Shown: positions 16,255 through 25,789, numbered from the stretch's first letter. The stretch is 64,000 nucleotides of DNA from Oscillibacter ruminantium GH1 (GCF_000307265.1 NZ_DF158896.1:473209-537208), one strand, 5' to 3'. Numbers and translations: made by a program. Notes: generated by a model from the letters alone, not told the origin.

Positions 16255-17715
16255 ATGAACAAAACCTTGCTCTATCTCATTTATTTCGCAGCCTATTCCG
16301 CGGTTTTACTCGTCATTGGCAAAAGCAGCCTGCGGGACAGCGATAGTATCAGTAAATTTTTCATGTGCGGGCGGCAGCTGCCCTTGTGGCGCTGTGTGTG
16401 CACGTTTGCCGGGACTTGGATTTCGGCGGCCAGCATCCTCAGCCTTACCGGGTCCGTGTACGAAAGCGGCCTTTCTGCGATGGTGTTCTCCGTGGTTCCG
16501 TGGTTTTTAGGGGCGTTGCTGATCGTTCTGGTCAGCGACCGGCTGTATGCCACAGGGGTCACCACGGTGCCGGAGCTGTTCCGTGTCCGATACGGGTCCA
16601 AGGGCCTTCAGGCGGCTTACGGCGTGCTGCTGGCGGCGGTGTATGTGCTGTATCTGGTGATTCAGATCAAGGGTTTTGGCATTGTGGCCTCTACGCTGTT
16701 CGGCATCCCGTACAGCATGGCGATTCTTCTGGTATACTTGTTTATTCTATACACCTCCTTCGGCGGATATCAGTCGGTGACCCGGAGCGACGTGTTCAAC
16801 CTGATTTTAATGATTGTGGGTCTGGGAGTTCTGCTGGTGACGGTGGTGGCCCGGGTGGGGAGTCTTGACGGCATCTATACCGGTGCGGCGGAGGTGGCGG
16901 GGTATGCCCACAGGGGCATGGCGTATGCCACGGAGGCGGGCGATCTCTTGAAACCCTTTGGGCAGGGGGACTTTGCCCCGCTCATGAGCATCAGCATGTT
17001 TTTCGGCTGGGGACTGGGCCTTGCGGTGAACCCCCAATACGCCGTAAGGATTTTGGCCTCGCGGGACGCCCGCTCCGCTCGGCGTATGATCTGGATTTCT
17101 CTGGGCCTGCTGGCGGTGATCTACTTCACACTCAGCAGCATCGGCTTGGGAATGCGGGTGCTGATTCCCACGGTGGATGCGACGCTCTCCACCGACGAAA
17201 TTTTCACCTACATTCTCAACAACGATCTGTACAGCGGCTGGAGCGGCTTTTTGCTGTTCGCGATTCTTGGCGCGTGCATCTCCACCGCCAACTCCCAGCT
17301 GCTTCTGATCGCGTCCAGCTGCTCCTGCGATGTGGTGGGGGCACTGTGGCCCCGCCCCTTGAAGGAGAGCACGCTGGTGAATCTCAGCCGGGGAGCGGTG
17401 ATGGCGGGAGGGACGCTTTCTCTTTTGCTGGCGCTGTCGCCCCCCGCCTCTTTGCTGACTTACGGCGGGGATGTTTGGGGGGTCTTCAGTGTGACGCTGC
17501 TGGCCCCAATGTTCGGAACGCTTTTGTGGAAGGGGACAACCCTCACCGGGGTATATGCCGCGCTGGGGTCCGGCCTTGCGGCGCTCGCGGTGTTCTATCC
17601 CCCGTACTATCAGGGGGTGCTGCCCTTTCATCCGGCTCTGCCGGGAACGCTGATCTCCATCGCGGCGTTGTGGCTGGGATCGCTTCTGAGCCGGAAAAAG
17701 GAGGCGGAGGCGTGA
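16255..17715 (+). CDS. Sodium:solute symporter (SSS family)
   Basis: 486 aa with about 13 transmembrane helices and the LeuT-fold SSS features: the GRQLPLWRCVCTFAGTWISA region in the first helices, the QSVTRSDVFNLILMIVGLG stretch, and FGWGLGLAVNPQYAVRILAS. It imports a small solute with Na+. The substrate is not visible, but translational coupling (GTGA) to a sensor kinase and a sigma-54 activator suggests the symporter belongs to the same sensing circuit. 5-oxoproline, proline or another carboxylate would fit the downstream operon. Confidence 0.9.
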   Translation: MNKTLLYLIYFAAYSAVLLVIGKSSLRDSDSISKFFMCGRQLPLWRCVCTFAGTWISAASILSLTGSVYESGLSAMVFSVVPWFLGALLIVLVSDRLYATGVTTVPELFRVRYGSKGLQAAYGVLLAAVYVLYLVIQIKGFGIVASTLFGIPYSMAILLVYLFILYTSFGGYQSVTRSDVFNLILMIVGLGVLLVTVVARVGSLDGIYTGAAEVAGYAHRGMAYATEAGDLLKPFGQGDFAPLMSISMFFGWGLGLAVNPQYAVRILASRDARSARRMIWISLGLLAVIYFTLSSIGLGMRVLIPTVDATLSTDEIFTYILNNDLYSGWSGFLLFAILGACISTANSQLLLIASSCSCDVVGALWPRPLKESTLVNLSRGAVMAGGTLSLLLALSPPASLLTYGGDVWGVFSVTLLAPMFGTLLWKGTTLTGVYAALGSGLAALAVFYPPYYQGVLPFHPALPGTLISIAALWLGSLLSRKKEAEA

Positions 17716-19397
17716 AGCGCGAACGGGAACGGTCGCTGACCATTGAGAACAAAATCCTTATGGCGGTGGTGGGGATCTGCGTGCTGTCCGTGCTGTGTTT
17801 TGGCTTTTTGATGCTGTGGGAGGGATATCAGAGCAAGCTGACGCAAGAGCGGGACAAGGGGGAAGAGCTGCTGGCCTATATCAGCTGGGACATCCGCCAG
17901 TTTGGAGACGAGGTGGGGCAGGAAGCGATTTTGGCAGGCTGCGCCGCTTTGGAAAATGACGGCCTTGTCATTTTCAACAGTCGCGGCACGTCCATTTTGG
18001 GAACAGAGCAGGGAGCCGCGCTGGCGCACGAGGGCAGCGTGCTGGCGGAGCGGAGCGACAACGGCTTTGGCTGGCGGCTGTGCTATACGCTGGACGAGGC
18101 AGAGTTTCAAAACAGTTTGGTGGAGGAGCAAAAATACGCCATACTTGCCACCATTGCCCTTTTGATTATCACCATTCAGGTGGGCGTTTTTGTGTCTTAC
18201 AGTATTTCTGAGCCGGTGCGGCGGCTGGCGGTTGCCTGCGCCGCCATCAGGGCGCATCCCCAGGAGGCCATGCCGGAGCTGATCCCCACGGACGTGGGCA
18301 GTACGGAGACGCGGCAGCTGGCCGATGCGTTTTGCCGGATGCTGGAGGAACTGCGGCGGTATAACGCCGCGCTTTCGGAGCAAAAAGCACTGAATGAAAG
18401 CATCGTGGAAAACCTGCCCTTGGGCGTAGTGGCTTATAGCGCGGATGGACGGGTGCTGTGTGTCAACGACCGGGCCAACGCCATGCTGGCGGATGAGGAG
18501 TTTTCCGCCGCAGGGCAGACGCTGCGGCTGGTACTGGAGCGGCATCTTACGCAGGGAAGCGTTCCCCACGAGGCCATCCGTCTGGAAAACGGGGATGGGG
18601 ATGCGCGGTTCTACCAGATCGGCGTGTGGCGGCTGAGGCGCACCGGCGCGGAGGCGGACTCCGGAACACTTTGCACCATTGACGACGTGACCTATGATAA
18701 AATCATGGAAGAAAAGGTGGGAGAGAGTGAAAAGCTGGCCTATATCGGGAAGCTGGCGGCCATGCTGGCCCACGAGATCCGCAATCCGCTGGCGGGCATC
18801 CGCGCGTCCATTCAGGTGGTGGGGCGCGGACTGGAACGGGAGCGGGATCAGACACTGTGTGCAAGCGTCATCAAAGAGGTGGACCGCATCAACGAACTGA
18901 TCGAGGGTCTTTTGAACCTCTCCCGCAAGCGGGAGAGCCACAAGACACTGGTGGAGCTGAAGCCGCTTTTGGGCGAGGTGGCGATGCTTTATTCCAAGCT
19001 GGCCGGGAACCACGGCGTCGCCATGGAGACAGCGGCAGAGCCGGGTCTATCTGTCTATGCCGACGAGACGGAGATGAAACAGGTGCTGGTGAATCTGGTA
19101 AGCAACGCGTTGAAAGCCGTGGGCTGGGGTGGACGCATCGAACTGCGTGCGGAAAGCAGCCCGGAGGGCGCGCTTCTTTCCGTGACGGACGACGGCACGG
19201 GGATGGACGGCGAAAAACTCCGCTCCGTGGAACGGGGCATCACCTCTGGCGGCACGGGACGGTACGGCCTTGCCATTGTCAGCCGTCTGCTGGAGCAAAA
19301 CGGCGGCGAAATGAAAATTCTCAGCAGTCTTGGCGGAGGAACCCGCATTGAACTGCGGTTTCGCCGGGCAGAAGCCGGGGAAAAGGAGACGCTATGA
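17712..19397 (+). CDS. Sensor histidine kinase, NtrB/AtoS type
   Basis: 561 aa, GTG start in a GTGA overlap with the symporter. Order: TM1 (about residues 14-36), a 100-residue extracellular sensor, TM2 (about 137-160), HAMP-like linker, PAS domain (about 225-320, ENLPLGVVAYSADGRVL), dimerisation/phosphoacceptor helix with His in AMLAHEIRNPLAGIRAS, and a HATPase domain (NLVSNALKAV, DDGTGMDG, GTGRYGLAIV). It should phosphorylate the regulator encoded directly after it (ATGA overlap). Confidence 0.94.
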   Translation: MKRERERSLTIENKILMAVVGICVLSVLCFGFLMLWEGYQSKLTQERDKGEELLAYISWDIRQFGDEVGQEAILAGCAALENDGLVIFNSRGTSILGTEQGAALAHEGSVLAERSDNGFGWRLCYTLDEAEFQNSLVEEQKYAILATIALLIITIQVGVFVSYSISEPVRRLAVACAAIRAHPQEAMPELIPTDVGSTETRQLADAFCRMLEELRRYNAALSEQKALNESIVENLPLGVVAYSADGRVLCVNDRANAMLADEEFSAAGQTLRLVLERHLTQGSVPHEAIRLENGDGDARFYQIGVWRLRRTGAEADSGTLCTIDDVTYDKIMEEKVGESEKLAYIGKLAAMLAHEIRNPLAGIRASIQVVGRGLERERDQTLCASVIKEVDRINELIEGLLNLSRKRESHKTLVELKPLLGEVAMLYSKLAGNHGVAMETAAEPGLSVYADETEMKQVLVNLVSNALKAVGWGGRIELRAESSPEGALLSVTDDGTGMDGEKLRSVERGITSGGTGRYGLAIVSRLLEQNGGEMKILSSLGGGTRIELRFRRAEAGEKETL

Positions 19398-20746
19398 AAG
19401 AACGGGTACTGGTCATCGACGATGAAAGCCTCATCCGCATTTCGCTGGAGGCGGGCCTTTCCGACCTTGGGTATGAGGTGAAGACGGCGGAAACGATTGC
19501 AGCGGGCCTTGGGCTGGTGGAACGAATGCGGCCCAATGTAGTCCTGCTGGACAATCGGCTGGGCAGCGACGTGGGAACCGATTATATCGAGGCCATTCAC
19601 CGGCTGGACGAAGACATCCGCATCATTATGGTTACGGCTTACGGCACCGTGGCGCAGGCGGTGGAGGCAATCCGCCGGGGCGCTTACGACTTTGTGCAAA
19701 AACCCTTTGATCTGGACGAACTGCATCTCACCATCCGCCGGAGTCTGGACGAGCTGAAAAAGGACCGGAGCCTGAAGGCGGTGAAGGGCAAGCAGCGGGA
19801 GCTGATCGGCGTCAGCCCCGCCACGGAGACGATTCGCTCCCAGATCGGACTGCTGGCGAAAAACGACAATGTGGACCTTTTGATCCGGGGTGAAACCGGC
19901 ACCGGCAAAGAGGTGGTGGTCAACAGCATCCACTATTCCTCCGCCCGGCAGGCAGGCCCCATGGTGAAAATCAATTGCAGCGCGATTCCGGAAAGCCTGT
20001 TGGAAGCGGAGCTGTTCGGCTACGAAAAGGGAGCGTTCACCGGAGCGCTGAAAACGAAAAAGGGCCTTTTTGAGTTGGCGGACGGCGGCACGGTGTTTCT
20101 CGACGAGATCGGCGAAATGCCCCTTGCCATGCAGGCTAAGCTTCTGACATTTTTGGAGGACCGCTGTTTCAAGCGGGTGGGCGGCCTTGCCGACATCCCT
20201 GTGGACGTGCGAGTGGTTGCGGCCACCAACCGCCGACTGGAGGACGAAATTGTAAAGGGAGCGTTTCGGGAGGACTTGTTCTACCGCCTAAACGTCATGC
20301 AGATTTTCATTCCGCCCCTGCGGGAGCGGGTGGAGGACATTCCTGTCCTCGCGGAGTACTATCTGCGCCATTTCAACCGAAAGTTTTCCAAGGAGATCGC
20401 CTCCATCGATCCGGCGTATCTGGAGGAAATGCGCCGCTATTACTGGAAGGGCAATGTCCGGGAACTGCGAAACGTTTTGGAGCGGGAGGTGCTGTTCTGC
20501 GAGGGGACAAGGCTTCGGGGCGCGCCCTTGGAGTCTCCGGGCGGCGGGCCTGCCGTTATTGGCGGGTTGAAGGACCTTGCCAAAGGCCCCATTGATCTGG
20601 AAGCGGAGACGGCGGCGTTCCAGCGGGCCTATATCCGCCGGGCGCTGGCGCTCAGCGGAGGAAACAGCACCGCGGCGGCGGAACTGCTGGGCATCAGCCG
20701 GTTTACGTTGAAACGGCGGCTGGAGGATGAATCCGTGCAGAATTGA
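19394..20746 (+). CDS. Sigma-54-dependent response regulator, NtrC/AtoC family
   Basis: 450 aa. Receiver domain 1-120 with Asp9/Asp10 and phosphoacceptor Asp53 (VVLLDNRLGSD); AAA+ domain about 140-375 with Walker A GETGTGKE, the sigma-54 contacting GAFTGA loop (EKGAFTGALKTKKG), Walker B GGTVFLDEIGE and the NVRELRN sensor region; Fis-type HTH at the end (STAAAELLGISRFTLKRRL). It hydrolyses ATP to open sigma-54 promoters. The promoter at 20946-20961, 200 bases downstream and ahead of the 5-oxoprolinase operon, is the obvious target. Confidence 0.95.
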   Translation: MKERVLVIDDESLIRISLEAGLSDLGYEVKTAETIAAGLGLVERMRPNVVLLDNRLGSDVGTDYIEAIHRLDEDIRIIMVTAYGTVAQAVEAIRRGAYDFVQKPFDLDELHLTIRRSLDELKKDRSLKAVKGKQRELIGVSPATETIRSQIGLLAKNDNVDLLIRGETGTGKEVVVNSIHYSSARQAGPMVKINCSAIPESLLEAELFGYEKGAFTGALKTKKGLFELADGGTVFLDEIGEMPLAMQAKLLTFLEDRCFKRVGGLADIPVDVRVVAATNRRLEDEIVKGAFREDLFYRLNVMQIFIPPLRERVEDIPVLAEYYLRHFNRKFSKEIASIDPAYLEEMRRYYWKGNVRELRNVLEREVLFCEGTRLRGAPLESPGGGPAVIGGLKDLAKGPIDLEAETAAFQRAYIRRALALSGGNSTAAAELLGISRFTLKRRLEDESVQN

Positions 20747-20758
20747 ACGCATAATTCG

Positions 20759-20772
20759 TGCAAAATCGCACG
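20759..20772. promoter_or_regulatory. Candidate upstream activator site
   Basis: GTGC-N6-GCAC palindrome about 175 bp upstream of the -24 element, the distance typical for enhancer sites of NtrC-type proteins. A related GTGC half-site precedes it at 20735. Confidence 0.35.
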
Positions 20773-20806
20773 TCTGCTCAGGAAATCGACTTGTTTTCCC
20801 GAGCGG

Positions 20807-20833
20807 GCGTGCTTTCCTTTAAAAAGGGCACGC
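20807..20833. repeat. GCGTGC...GCACGC inverted repeat
   Basis: GCGTGC at 20807-20812 and GCACGC at 20828-20833 flank TTTCCTTTAAAAAGG-type bases that also nearly pair. It could be the terminator of the regulator gene or a second activator site sharing the GTGC/GCAC half-sites. Confidence 0.4.
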
Positions 20834-20945
20834 AAAAACCAATGTGAAAATTACAAAATATGCGGGTTAAAATTTGGCAAATTACACAGAATTTTAAAAA
20901 AGAACATGAAATACCAATGGATTTTCCACAAAGGCCGAAAAACTC

Positions 20946-20961
20946 CGGCACGAGATTTGCT
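20946..20961 (+). promoter_or_regulatory. Sigma-54 promoter of the 5-oxoprolinase operon
   Basis: CGGCACG at 20946-20952 and TTGCT at 20957-20961, with GG and GC exactly 10 bases apart as the -24/-12 consensus TGGCACG-N4-TTGCW requires. Only the first T is replaced by C. It lies about 65 bases before the pxpA start, and rpoN and an activator gene are next door. Confidence 0.85.
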
Positions 20962-21024
20962 ATAAATTTAACAGACACATCTGTATTGCGCCCTGCGGGG
21001 CGAAAAAAGGAAGGAGCTTACAGT

Positions 21025-21792
21025 ATGAATCTGGTAGATCTGAACAGCGATTTGGGAGAGAGCTTCGGCGCGTATACCATCGGACTTGACAGCGAGGTGA
21101 TTCGGCACGTATCCTCCGTCAACGTGGCTTGCGGCTATCACGCGGGGGACCCGCTGGTGATGGCTCAAACCGTCGCCATGGCGAAGGAGGCAGGCGTGGC
21201 CGTGGGCGCACATCCGGGCTTTCCGGATTTGATGGGCTTTGGGCGGCGGAACATGGTGTGTTCCCCCAAAGAGGCCAAGGCTTATGTCCAGTATCAGATG
21301 GGCGCACTGCTGGCGTTCACCGCAGCATCTGGTGTAAAACTTCAGCACGTAAAGCCCCACGGCGCACTCTATAACATGGCGGGCAAGGACTTGGAGCTGG
21401 CCACCGCCATTGCCGAGGGCATTGCCGAAGTGGACAAGGACGTGATCCTGCTGGGGTTGGCCGGCAGCAAAATGCTGGAAGCGGGCCGTGCGGCGGGTCT
21501 GCGGATCGCTAGCGAGGTGTTTGCGGACCGGGCCTATCAGGCAGACGGCTCTCTGGTTCCCCGCAAGCAGCCCGGCGCGGTGATCCACGACAAGGACGAG
21601 GCCATCCGCCGCACCGTCCGTATGGTGACGGAGGGCAAAGTCACCGCTATCACCGGCGAGGAAGTCTCCATTGATGCACATTCCATCTGCGTTCACGGCG
21701 ACAACCCCTCTGCGGTGGAATTTGTGAAGAACATCCGCGCCGCGCTGGAGGAGCAGGGGGTCAAAATTGCCCCCATTTCCGCTATCGTGTAA
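21025..21792 (+). CDS. pxpA: 5-oxoprolinase subunit A (LamB/YcsF family)
   Basis: 255 aa. The ATG at 21025 follows AAGGAGCTTACAGT; the open frame upstream is untranslated leader. Family hallmarks: [12 protein letters not shown] at the N-terminus, [37 protein letters not shown] and [11 protein letters not shown] near the end. Together with PxpB and PxpC it performs ATP-dependent ring opening of 5-oxo-L-proline to glutamate. First gene behind the sigma-54 promoter. Confidence 0.95.
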   Translation: MNLVDLNSDLGESFGAYTIGLDSEVIRHVSSVNVACGYHAGDPLVMAQTVAMAKEAGVAVGAHPGFPDLMGFGRRNMVCSPKEAKAYVQYQMGALLAFTAASGVKLQHVKPHGALYNMAGKDLELATAIAEGIAEVDKDVILLGLAGSKMLEAGRAAGLRIASEVFADRAYQADGSLVPRKQPGAVIHDKDEAIRRTVRMVTEGKVTAITGEEVSIDAHSICVHGDNPSAVEFVKNIRAALEEQGVKIAPISAIV

Positions 21793-21832
21793 GGTCCCCT
21801 TGCTCAAAAGCAAATTTGACGGAGGTATGAAT

Positions 21833-23080
21833 ATGAGTAACCCCAACAATCTCAACAACACTGCAAAGCCCAGCCGGTCCGTTTTGTTCGGCGCAGCCTT
21901 TTTGATGGCGACTTCCGCCATCGGCCCCGGCTTTTTGACCCAGACCTCGAAGTTTACCGCACAGTACGGAGCCCCTCTGATCCTGATCGTCCTGCTGGCA
22001 ATTTTGATGGATATTACGGCGCAGATGAATATCTGGTCCATCGTCAGCGTGTCCAAGATGCGGGCGCAGGACGTGGCCAACAAGGTGCTGCCGGGCCTTG
22101 GCGTGGCACTCGCCATTCTGGTGGCCATCGGCGGCCTTGCCTTCAATGTGGGCAACGTGGGCGGCGTGGCGCTGGGCTTTAACGCCATGTTCGGCTTGAA
22201 TGAAAAGGCGGGCGCGGTCATCGCCGGATGCCTTGGCATCATTATTTTTATCAACAAAAACGCCAAGACCATTATGGACAAGGTTGCCACCGTGCTGGCC
22301 GCCATCATTCTGGTCACCGTGCTGGTGGTGGCGATTATCTCCCAGCCCCCTATGGGTGTTGTGGCGTCCAGCCTGACCAAGTTCAATGAGATTCCTTCCA
22401 TGTTTGTGGCCCTGACCACGCTGCTTGGCGGCTCCTGCGGCGGCTACATCGCCTTCTCCGGCGCGCATCGTCTGCTGGACGCGGGCATTTCCGGCCCCGA
22501 AAATGTGGGCCATGTGCGCAAGAGCGTGCTTCAGGGCTGCGCTACCTCCGGAAGCGTGCGTATTCTGCTGTTTCTGGCCGTGCTGGGCACCTGCATGATC
22601 GGCTCTCAGTGGAACGCGGTCAATGCCGACGCCATCATCAACGCCAGCAACCCCGCCGCCGAAGCGTTCCGTCTGTCTGCGGGCAACCTTGGCTATCGGC
22701 TGTTCGGCCTGTGCCTGTTCTCCGCCGGCGTTTCCTCCGTGGTGGGCGCGGCATTCACCTCCGTCTCCTTCCTCAAAACGCTGCATCCCTTTATTGCCAA
22801 GTATGAGCGCCAGTTTGTGGTGGCCTTTATCGCCTTCTCCACGGTGATGATGGTCGTGGTCGGCAACGCCGCCCAGCTGCTGATTATCGCGGGCGCCTTC
22901 AATGGTCTGATTCTGCCCGTCAGCCTCGGCGTGATGCTGCTGGCGTGCCGCAACAAGAAAATCGTGGGCGAGGACTATAAGCATCCCACTTGGATGATCG
23001 TGCTGGGTGTGATTGTGGTCTGCATCTCCCTCTATGCCGGTGTGAAGGCTGTTCCCGGCATTTTGAACCTGTTCGGCTAA
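21833..23080 (+). CDS. NRAMP-like transporter (YcsG type)
   Basis: 415 aa with about 11 membrane helices. The start is the ATG at 21833, 7 bases after GGAGG; an ATG at 21827 is too close to it. The N-terminal GAAFLMATSAIGPGFLTQTSKF helix resembles helix 1 of the NRAMP family, but the metal-binding DPGN motif is not present (SAIGPGFL instead), so divalent metal transport is doubtful. Position inside a pxp operon, as ycsG in Bacillus subtilis, suggests uptake of 5-oxoproline or a related compound. Confidence 0.85.
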   Translation: MSNPNNLNNTAKPSRSVLFGAAFLMATSAIGPGFLTQTSKFTAQYGAPLILIVLLAILMDITAQMNIWSIVSVSKMRAQDVANKVLPGLGVALAILVAIGGLAFNVGNVGGVALGFNAMFGLNEKAGAVIAGCLGIIIFINKNAKTIMDKVATVLAAIILVTVLVVAIISQPPMGVVASSLTKFNEIPSMFVALTTLLGGSCGGYIAFSGAHRLLDAGISGPENVGHVRKSVLQGCATSGSVRILLFLAVLGTCMIGSQWNAVNADAIINASNPAAEAFRLSAGNLGYRLFGLCLFSAGVSSVVGAAFTSVSFLKTLHPFIAKYERQFVVAFIAFSTVMMVVVGNAAQLLIIAGAFNGLILPVSLGVMLLACRNKKIVGEDYKHPTWMIVLGVIVVCISLYAGVKAVPGILNLFG

Positions 23081-23129
23081 TCATCGCTTACCGGGGCGGC
23101 GTGCGCCGCCCCGGCGGAAAGGAGCAAGA

Positions 23130-23867
23130 ATGAACGAAGTTAGATTTTTAAACGCGGGCGACACCGCCGTGACGGTGGAATTTGGAAACAAGATCAGCGA
23201 AGAAATCAACGGACGCATCCGTGCGTTTAACATTGCCCTGCAAAACAGCGGGATTCCCGGCATCGTGGAGACGGTGCCCACCTACCGCTCTTTGATGGTG
23301 CATTACGATCCGGGCGTGATCCGTTACCCCGCGCTGGAAAAGGCGCTCAAGGGGCTGCTGGGCAGTCTTGACAAGGTGCAGATTCCACCCAGCGAGGTGC
23401 TGGAAATCCCTGTGCTGTACGGCGGGGAAGAAGGCCCAGACCTGAACTTTGTGGCGGAGCACGCAGGAAAGTCTGTCGATGAAGTGATTGCGATCCACAG
23501 CGCCCCGGAATATCTCATCTATATGCTGGGCTTTACGCCGGGCTTTACGTATCTGGGCGGCATGGACGAGTCCATCGTCACACCCCGGTTGAAAACACCC
23601 CGGGTGAAAATTCCGGCGGGCAGCGTGGGCATTGCGGGTGCGCAGACCGGCGTGTATCCCATCGACTCTCCGGGGGGCTGGCAGCTCATCGGCCAAACGC
23701 CGGTGCGGATGTATGCCCCGGAGCGGGAGAAACCCATTTTGCCGGAGGCGGGACAATATATTAAATTTTATCCCATCACCCGGGCGGAATATGATAAAAT
23801 AGCGGCACAGGAAGCCGCCGGAACTTACGTCTGCAAGCGCCACGCCAGAGAGGAGGGGGCAAAATGA
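23130..23867 (+). CDS. pxpB: 5-oxoprolinase subunit B (KipI/PxpB)
   Basis: 245 aa, the allophanate hydrolase subunit 1-like family (AHS1). Seen: LNAGDTAVTVEFGN, PTYRSLMVHYDP, LEIPVLYGGEEGPDL, YMLGFTPGFTYLGG and the PAGSVGIAGAQTGVYPIDSPGGWQLIG block. It forms the enzyme with PxpC. In B. subtilis the homologue KipI also inhibits the sporulation kinase KinA; whether that holds here is unknown. Ends in an ATGA overlap with pxpC. Confidence 0.95.
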   Translation: MNEVRFLNAGDTAVTVEFGNKISEEINGRIRAFNIALQNSGIPGIVETVPTYRSLMVHYDPGVIRYPALEKALKGLLGSLDKVQIPPSEVLEIPVLYGGEEGPDLNFVAEHAGKSVDEVIAIHSAPEYLIYMLGFTPGFTYLGGMDESIVTPRLKTPRVKIPAGSVGIAGAQTGVYPIDSPGGWQLIGQTPVRMYAPEREKPILPEAGQYIKFYPITRAEYDKIAAQEAAGTYVCKRHAREEGAK

Positions 23868-24808
23868 GTATCAAGGTTTTGCATCCCGGTATGCTGACCA
23901 CCATTCAGGATCAGGGTCGGACGGGCTATCAGCAGTTCGGTGTGCCGGTATCCGGCGCGGTGGACCCCCGCTCTGCCGCCGTGGCCAATATTTTGGCGGG
24001 CAATGCGGAGGGGGAGGCTGTGCTGGAATGCACGGTCATGGGCCCCCAGCTCCGCTTTGACGAGCCGGCGGTGATCGCCATTACCGGCGCGGACTTGGGC
24101 CCCACGGTGGACGGCGTTCCCGTGGAAAACTATCGCGCCCTCCGGCTGGCGGCGGGGCAGACGCTGCGCTTTACCGGGCCGAAATGCGGCTGCCGGGCGT
24201 TTATCGCCGTGGCGGGCGGATTGGATGTCCCAGAGGTAATGGGCAGCCGTTCCACCTATATGAAGGCCAAGATCGGCGGTCTTCAGGGCCGAAAGCTGGA
24301 AAAGGAAGACGAGCTGAAGCTCCGCGCCCCGGGAACGGAGCCGAAGCGTCTGGAGGCGCGGTTCATCGCGCCGGAATTCCACGCGCGGGCAACGTATACC
24401 CTCCGGGTGGTTCTTGGCCCGCAGGACGACGCGTTTACCGATGAGGGAATCGCAACGTTTCTCTCCGGCGTGTACGGCGTGACCGCCGAGTTTGACCGGA
24501 TGGGCTGCCGCATGGAGGGGCCGGAAATCGCTCACAAGACCTCCGGCGATATCATTTCCGACGGAATCGCCTTTGGCGCGATTCAGGTTCCGGCCTCGGG
24601 CCAGCCGATCATCATGCTCTCCGACCGGCAGACCACCGGCGGCTATACCAAAATTGCCAACGTGATCTCCGCCGATTTCCGCATCCTCGGTCAGCTGAAA
24701 AGCGGCGACAAGGTTCGGTTTGAAAAGGTTTCTCTCTCCACCGCGCAGGAGGCGCTTTTGGCCCAGCGGGCGTCTTTGCGGCTGCTGCGCCACGTTTTGG
24801 ATGCGTAA
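23864..24808 (+). CDS. pxpC: 5-oxoprolinase subunit C (KipA/PxpC)
   Basis: 314 aa, AHS2/biotin-dependent carboxyltransferase-like family. Seen: HPGMLTTIQDQGRTGYQQFGVPVSGAVD at the start, ITGADLGPTVDG, AVAGGLDVPEVMGSRSTY, and the IQVPASGQPIIMLSDRQTTGGY segment. Partner of PxpB. The length and all blocks are the family norm. Confidence 0.95.
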   Translation: MSIKVLHPGMLTTIQDQGRTGYQQFGVPVSGAVDPRSAAVANILAGNAEGEAVLECTVMGPQLRFDEPAVIAITGADLGPTVDGVPVENYRALRLAAGQTLRFTGPKCGCRAFIAVAGGLDVPEVMGSRSTYMKAKIGGLQGRKLEKEDELKLRAPGTEPKRLEARFIAPEFHARATYTLRVVLGPQDDAFTDEGIATFLSGVYGVTAEFDRMGCRMEGPEIAHKTSGDIISDGIAFGAIQVPASGQPIIMLSDRQTTGGYTKIANVISADFRILGQLKSGDKVRFEKVSLSTAQEALLAQRASLRLLRHVLDA

Positions 24809-24867
24809 ATGCAGAGGCAGCGGCATTGCTGCCGCCGCCCGCTCATAAACATAAGGAGGATCATTCC

Positions 24868-25689
24868 ATGGCTTTTGATATCACCCCTTATATCAACGTG
24901 TCCCCCGCCGAGGTGCGGGCCAAGATTCGCAAGGGCGAGATCGACTTTCCCACGGCCGGTATGTGCCGGGGCTATGCACAGGCAAATCTGGTGATTTTGC
25001 CGCCGGACTATGCGGCGGACTTTAAAGAATTTGCGCAGCGTAATCCCTTTCCCTGCCCGATTTTGGAGATCATTGAGGGAACGCCCAAGACCCATACTAT
25101 GGGCGAGGACGGCGACATCACCACCGATATTCCCCGTTACCGCATTTACCGGGACGGCGTGTTTACTGATGAGCTGACCGATGTCTCCGACTATTGGAAA
25201 GACGGCTACGTGGGCTTTTTGATTGGCTGCTCCTTCTCCTTTGAGGAGGCGCTGATCGCCGCCGGGGTAGAGGTGCGCCACATCACGCAGGGCTGTAACG
25301 TGCCAATGTACAAGACCAACATCGCAACGGTGCAGGCGGGGCCGTTTTTCGGCCCCATGGTCTGCTCCATGCGGCCCATGACCCCGGAAAATGCGCAGAT
25401 TGCAAAAGCCATTACCGAAAAGATGCCCAATGTCCACGGCGCGCCCGTTCACATGGGCGACCCGGCGGAGATCGGCATTGCGGACGTGATGAAGCCGGAC
25501 TATGGCGACGCGGTGGAAATTCACCCCGGTGAGATTCCCGTCTTCTGGCCCTGCGGTGTCACGCCGCAGGCGGCGGTGGAGAACGCAAAGCCACCCATCG
25601 TCATCACCCATGCCCCGGGGCATATGTTCATCACCGACGTGAAAAATGCGGAACTGAACGATTATCTGGAGGCTCAGAAGCAAAAGTAA
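24868..25689 (+). CDS. YcsI-like putative hydro-lyase (DUF1445)
   Basis: 273 aa. The ATG at 24868 follows AAGGAGGATCATTCC; upstream codons of the open frame belong to the leader. Conserved family segments: GMCRGYAQANLVILPP, PCPILEIIEG, GYVGFLIGCSFSFEEAL, QGCNVPMYKTNI and ITHAPGHMFITDV. Members are annotated as hydro-lyases or D-glutamate cyclase-like proteins; the latter would interconvert D-glutamate and 5-oxo-D-proline, fitting the operon. Last gene before a strong terminator. Confidence 0.9.
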   Translation: MAFDITPYINVSPAEVRAKIRKGEIDFPTAGMCRGYAQANLVILPPDYAADFKEFAQRNPFPCPILEIIEGTPKTHTMGEDGDITTDIPRYRIYRDGVFTDELTDVSDYWKDGYVGFLIGCSFSFEEALIAAGVEVRHITQGCNVPMYKTNIATVQAGPFFGPMVCSMRPMTPENAQIAKAITEKMPNVHGAPVHMGDPAEIGIADVMKPDYGDAVEIHPGEIPVFWPCGVTPQAAVENAKPPIVITHAPGHMFITDVKNAELNDYLEAQKQK

Positions 25690-25740
25690 TGGAAATGTCC
25701 GCCGGGATTCCGCGGTAGAAGTGATACGCGAGAAAAGAAG

Positions 25741-25789
25741 ATGGCCCCATGGGGCGGTATGCGAATACCGAACCCATGGGGCCATTTTT
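25741..25789 (+). terminator. Terminator of the 5-oxoprolinase operon
   Basis: 13-bp stem ATGGCCCCATGGG...CCCATGGGGCCAT with a nested CGGTAT-GCGA-ATACCG hairpin, ending in TTTTT. Confidence 0.92.

Noticed and set aside
21827-21832. Earlier ATG for the NRAMP-like gene
   Set aside because: Only one base after GGAGG; the ATG at 21833 has proper spacing.
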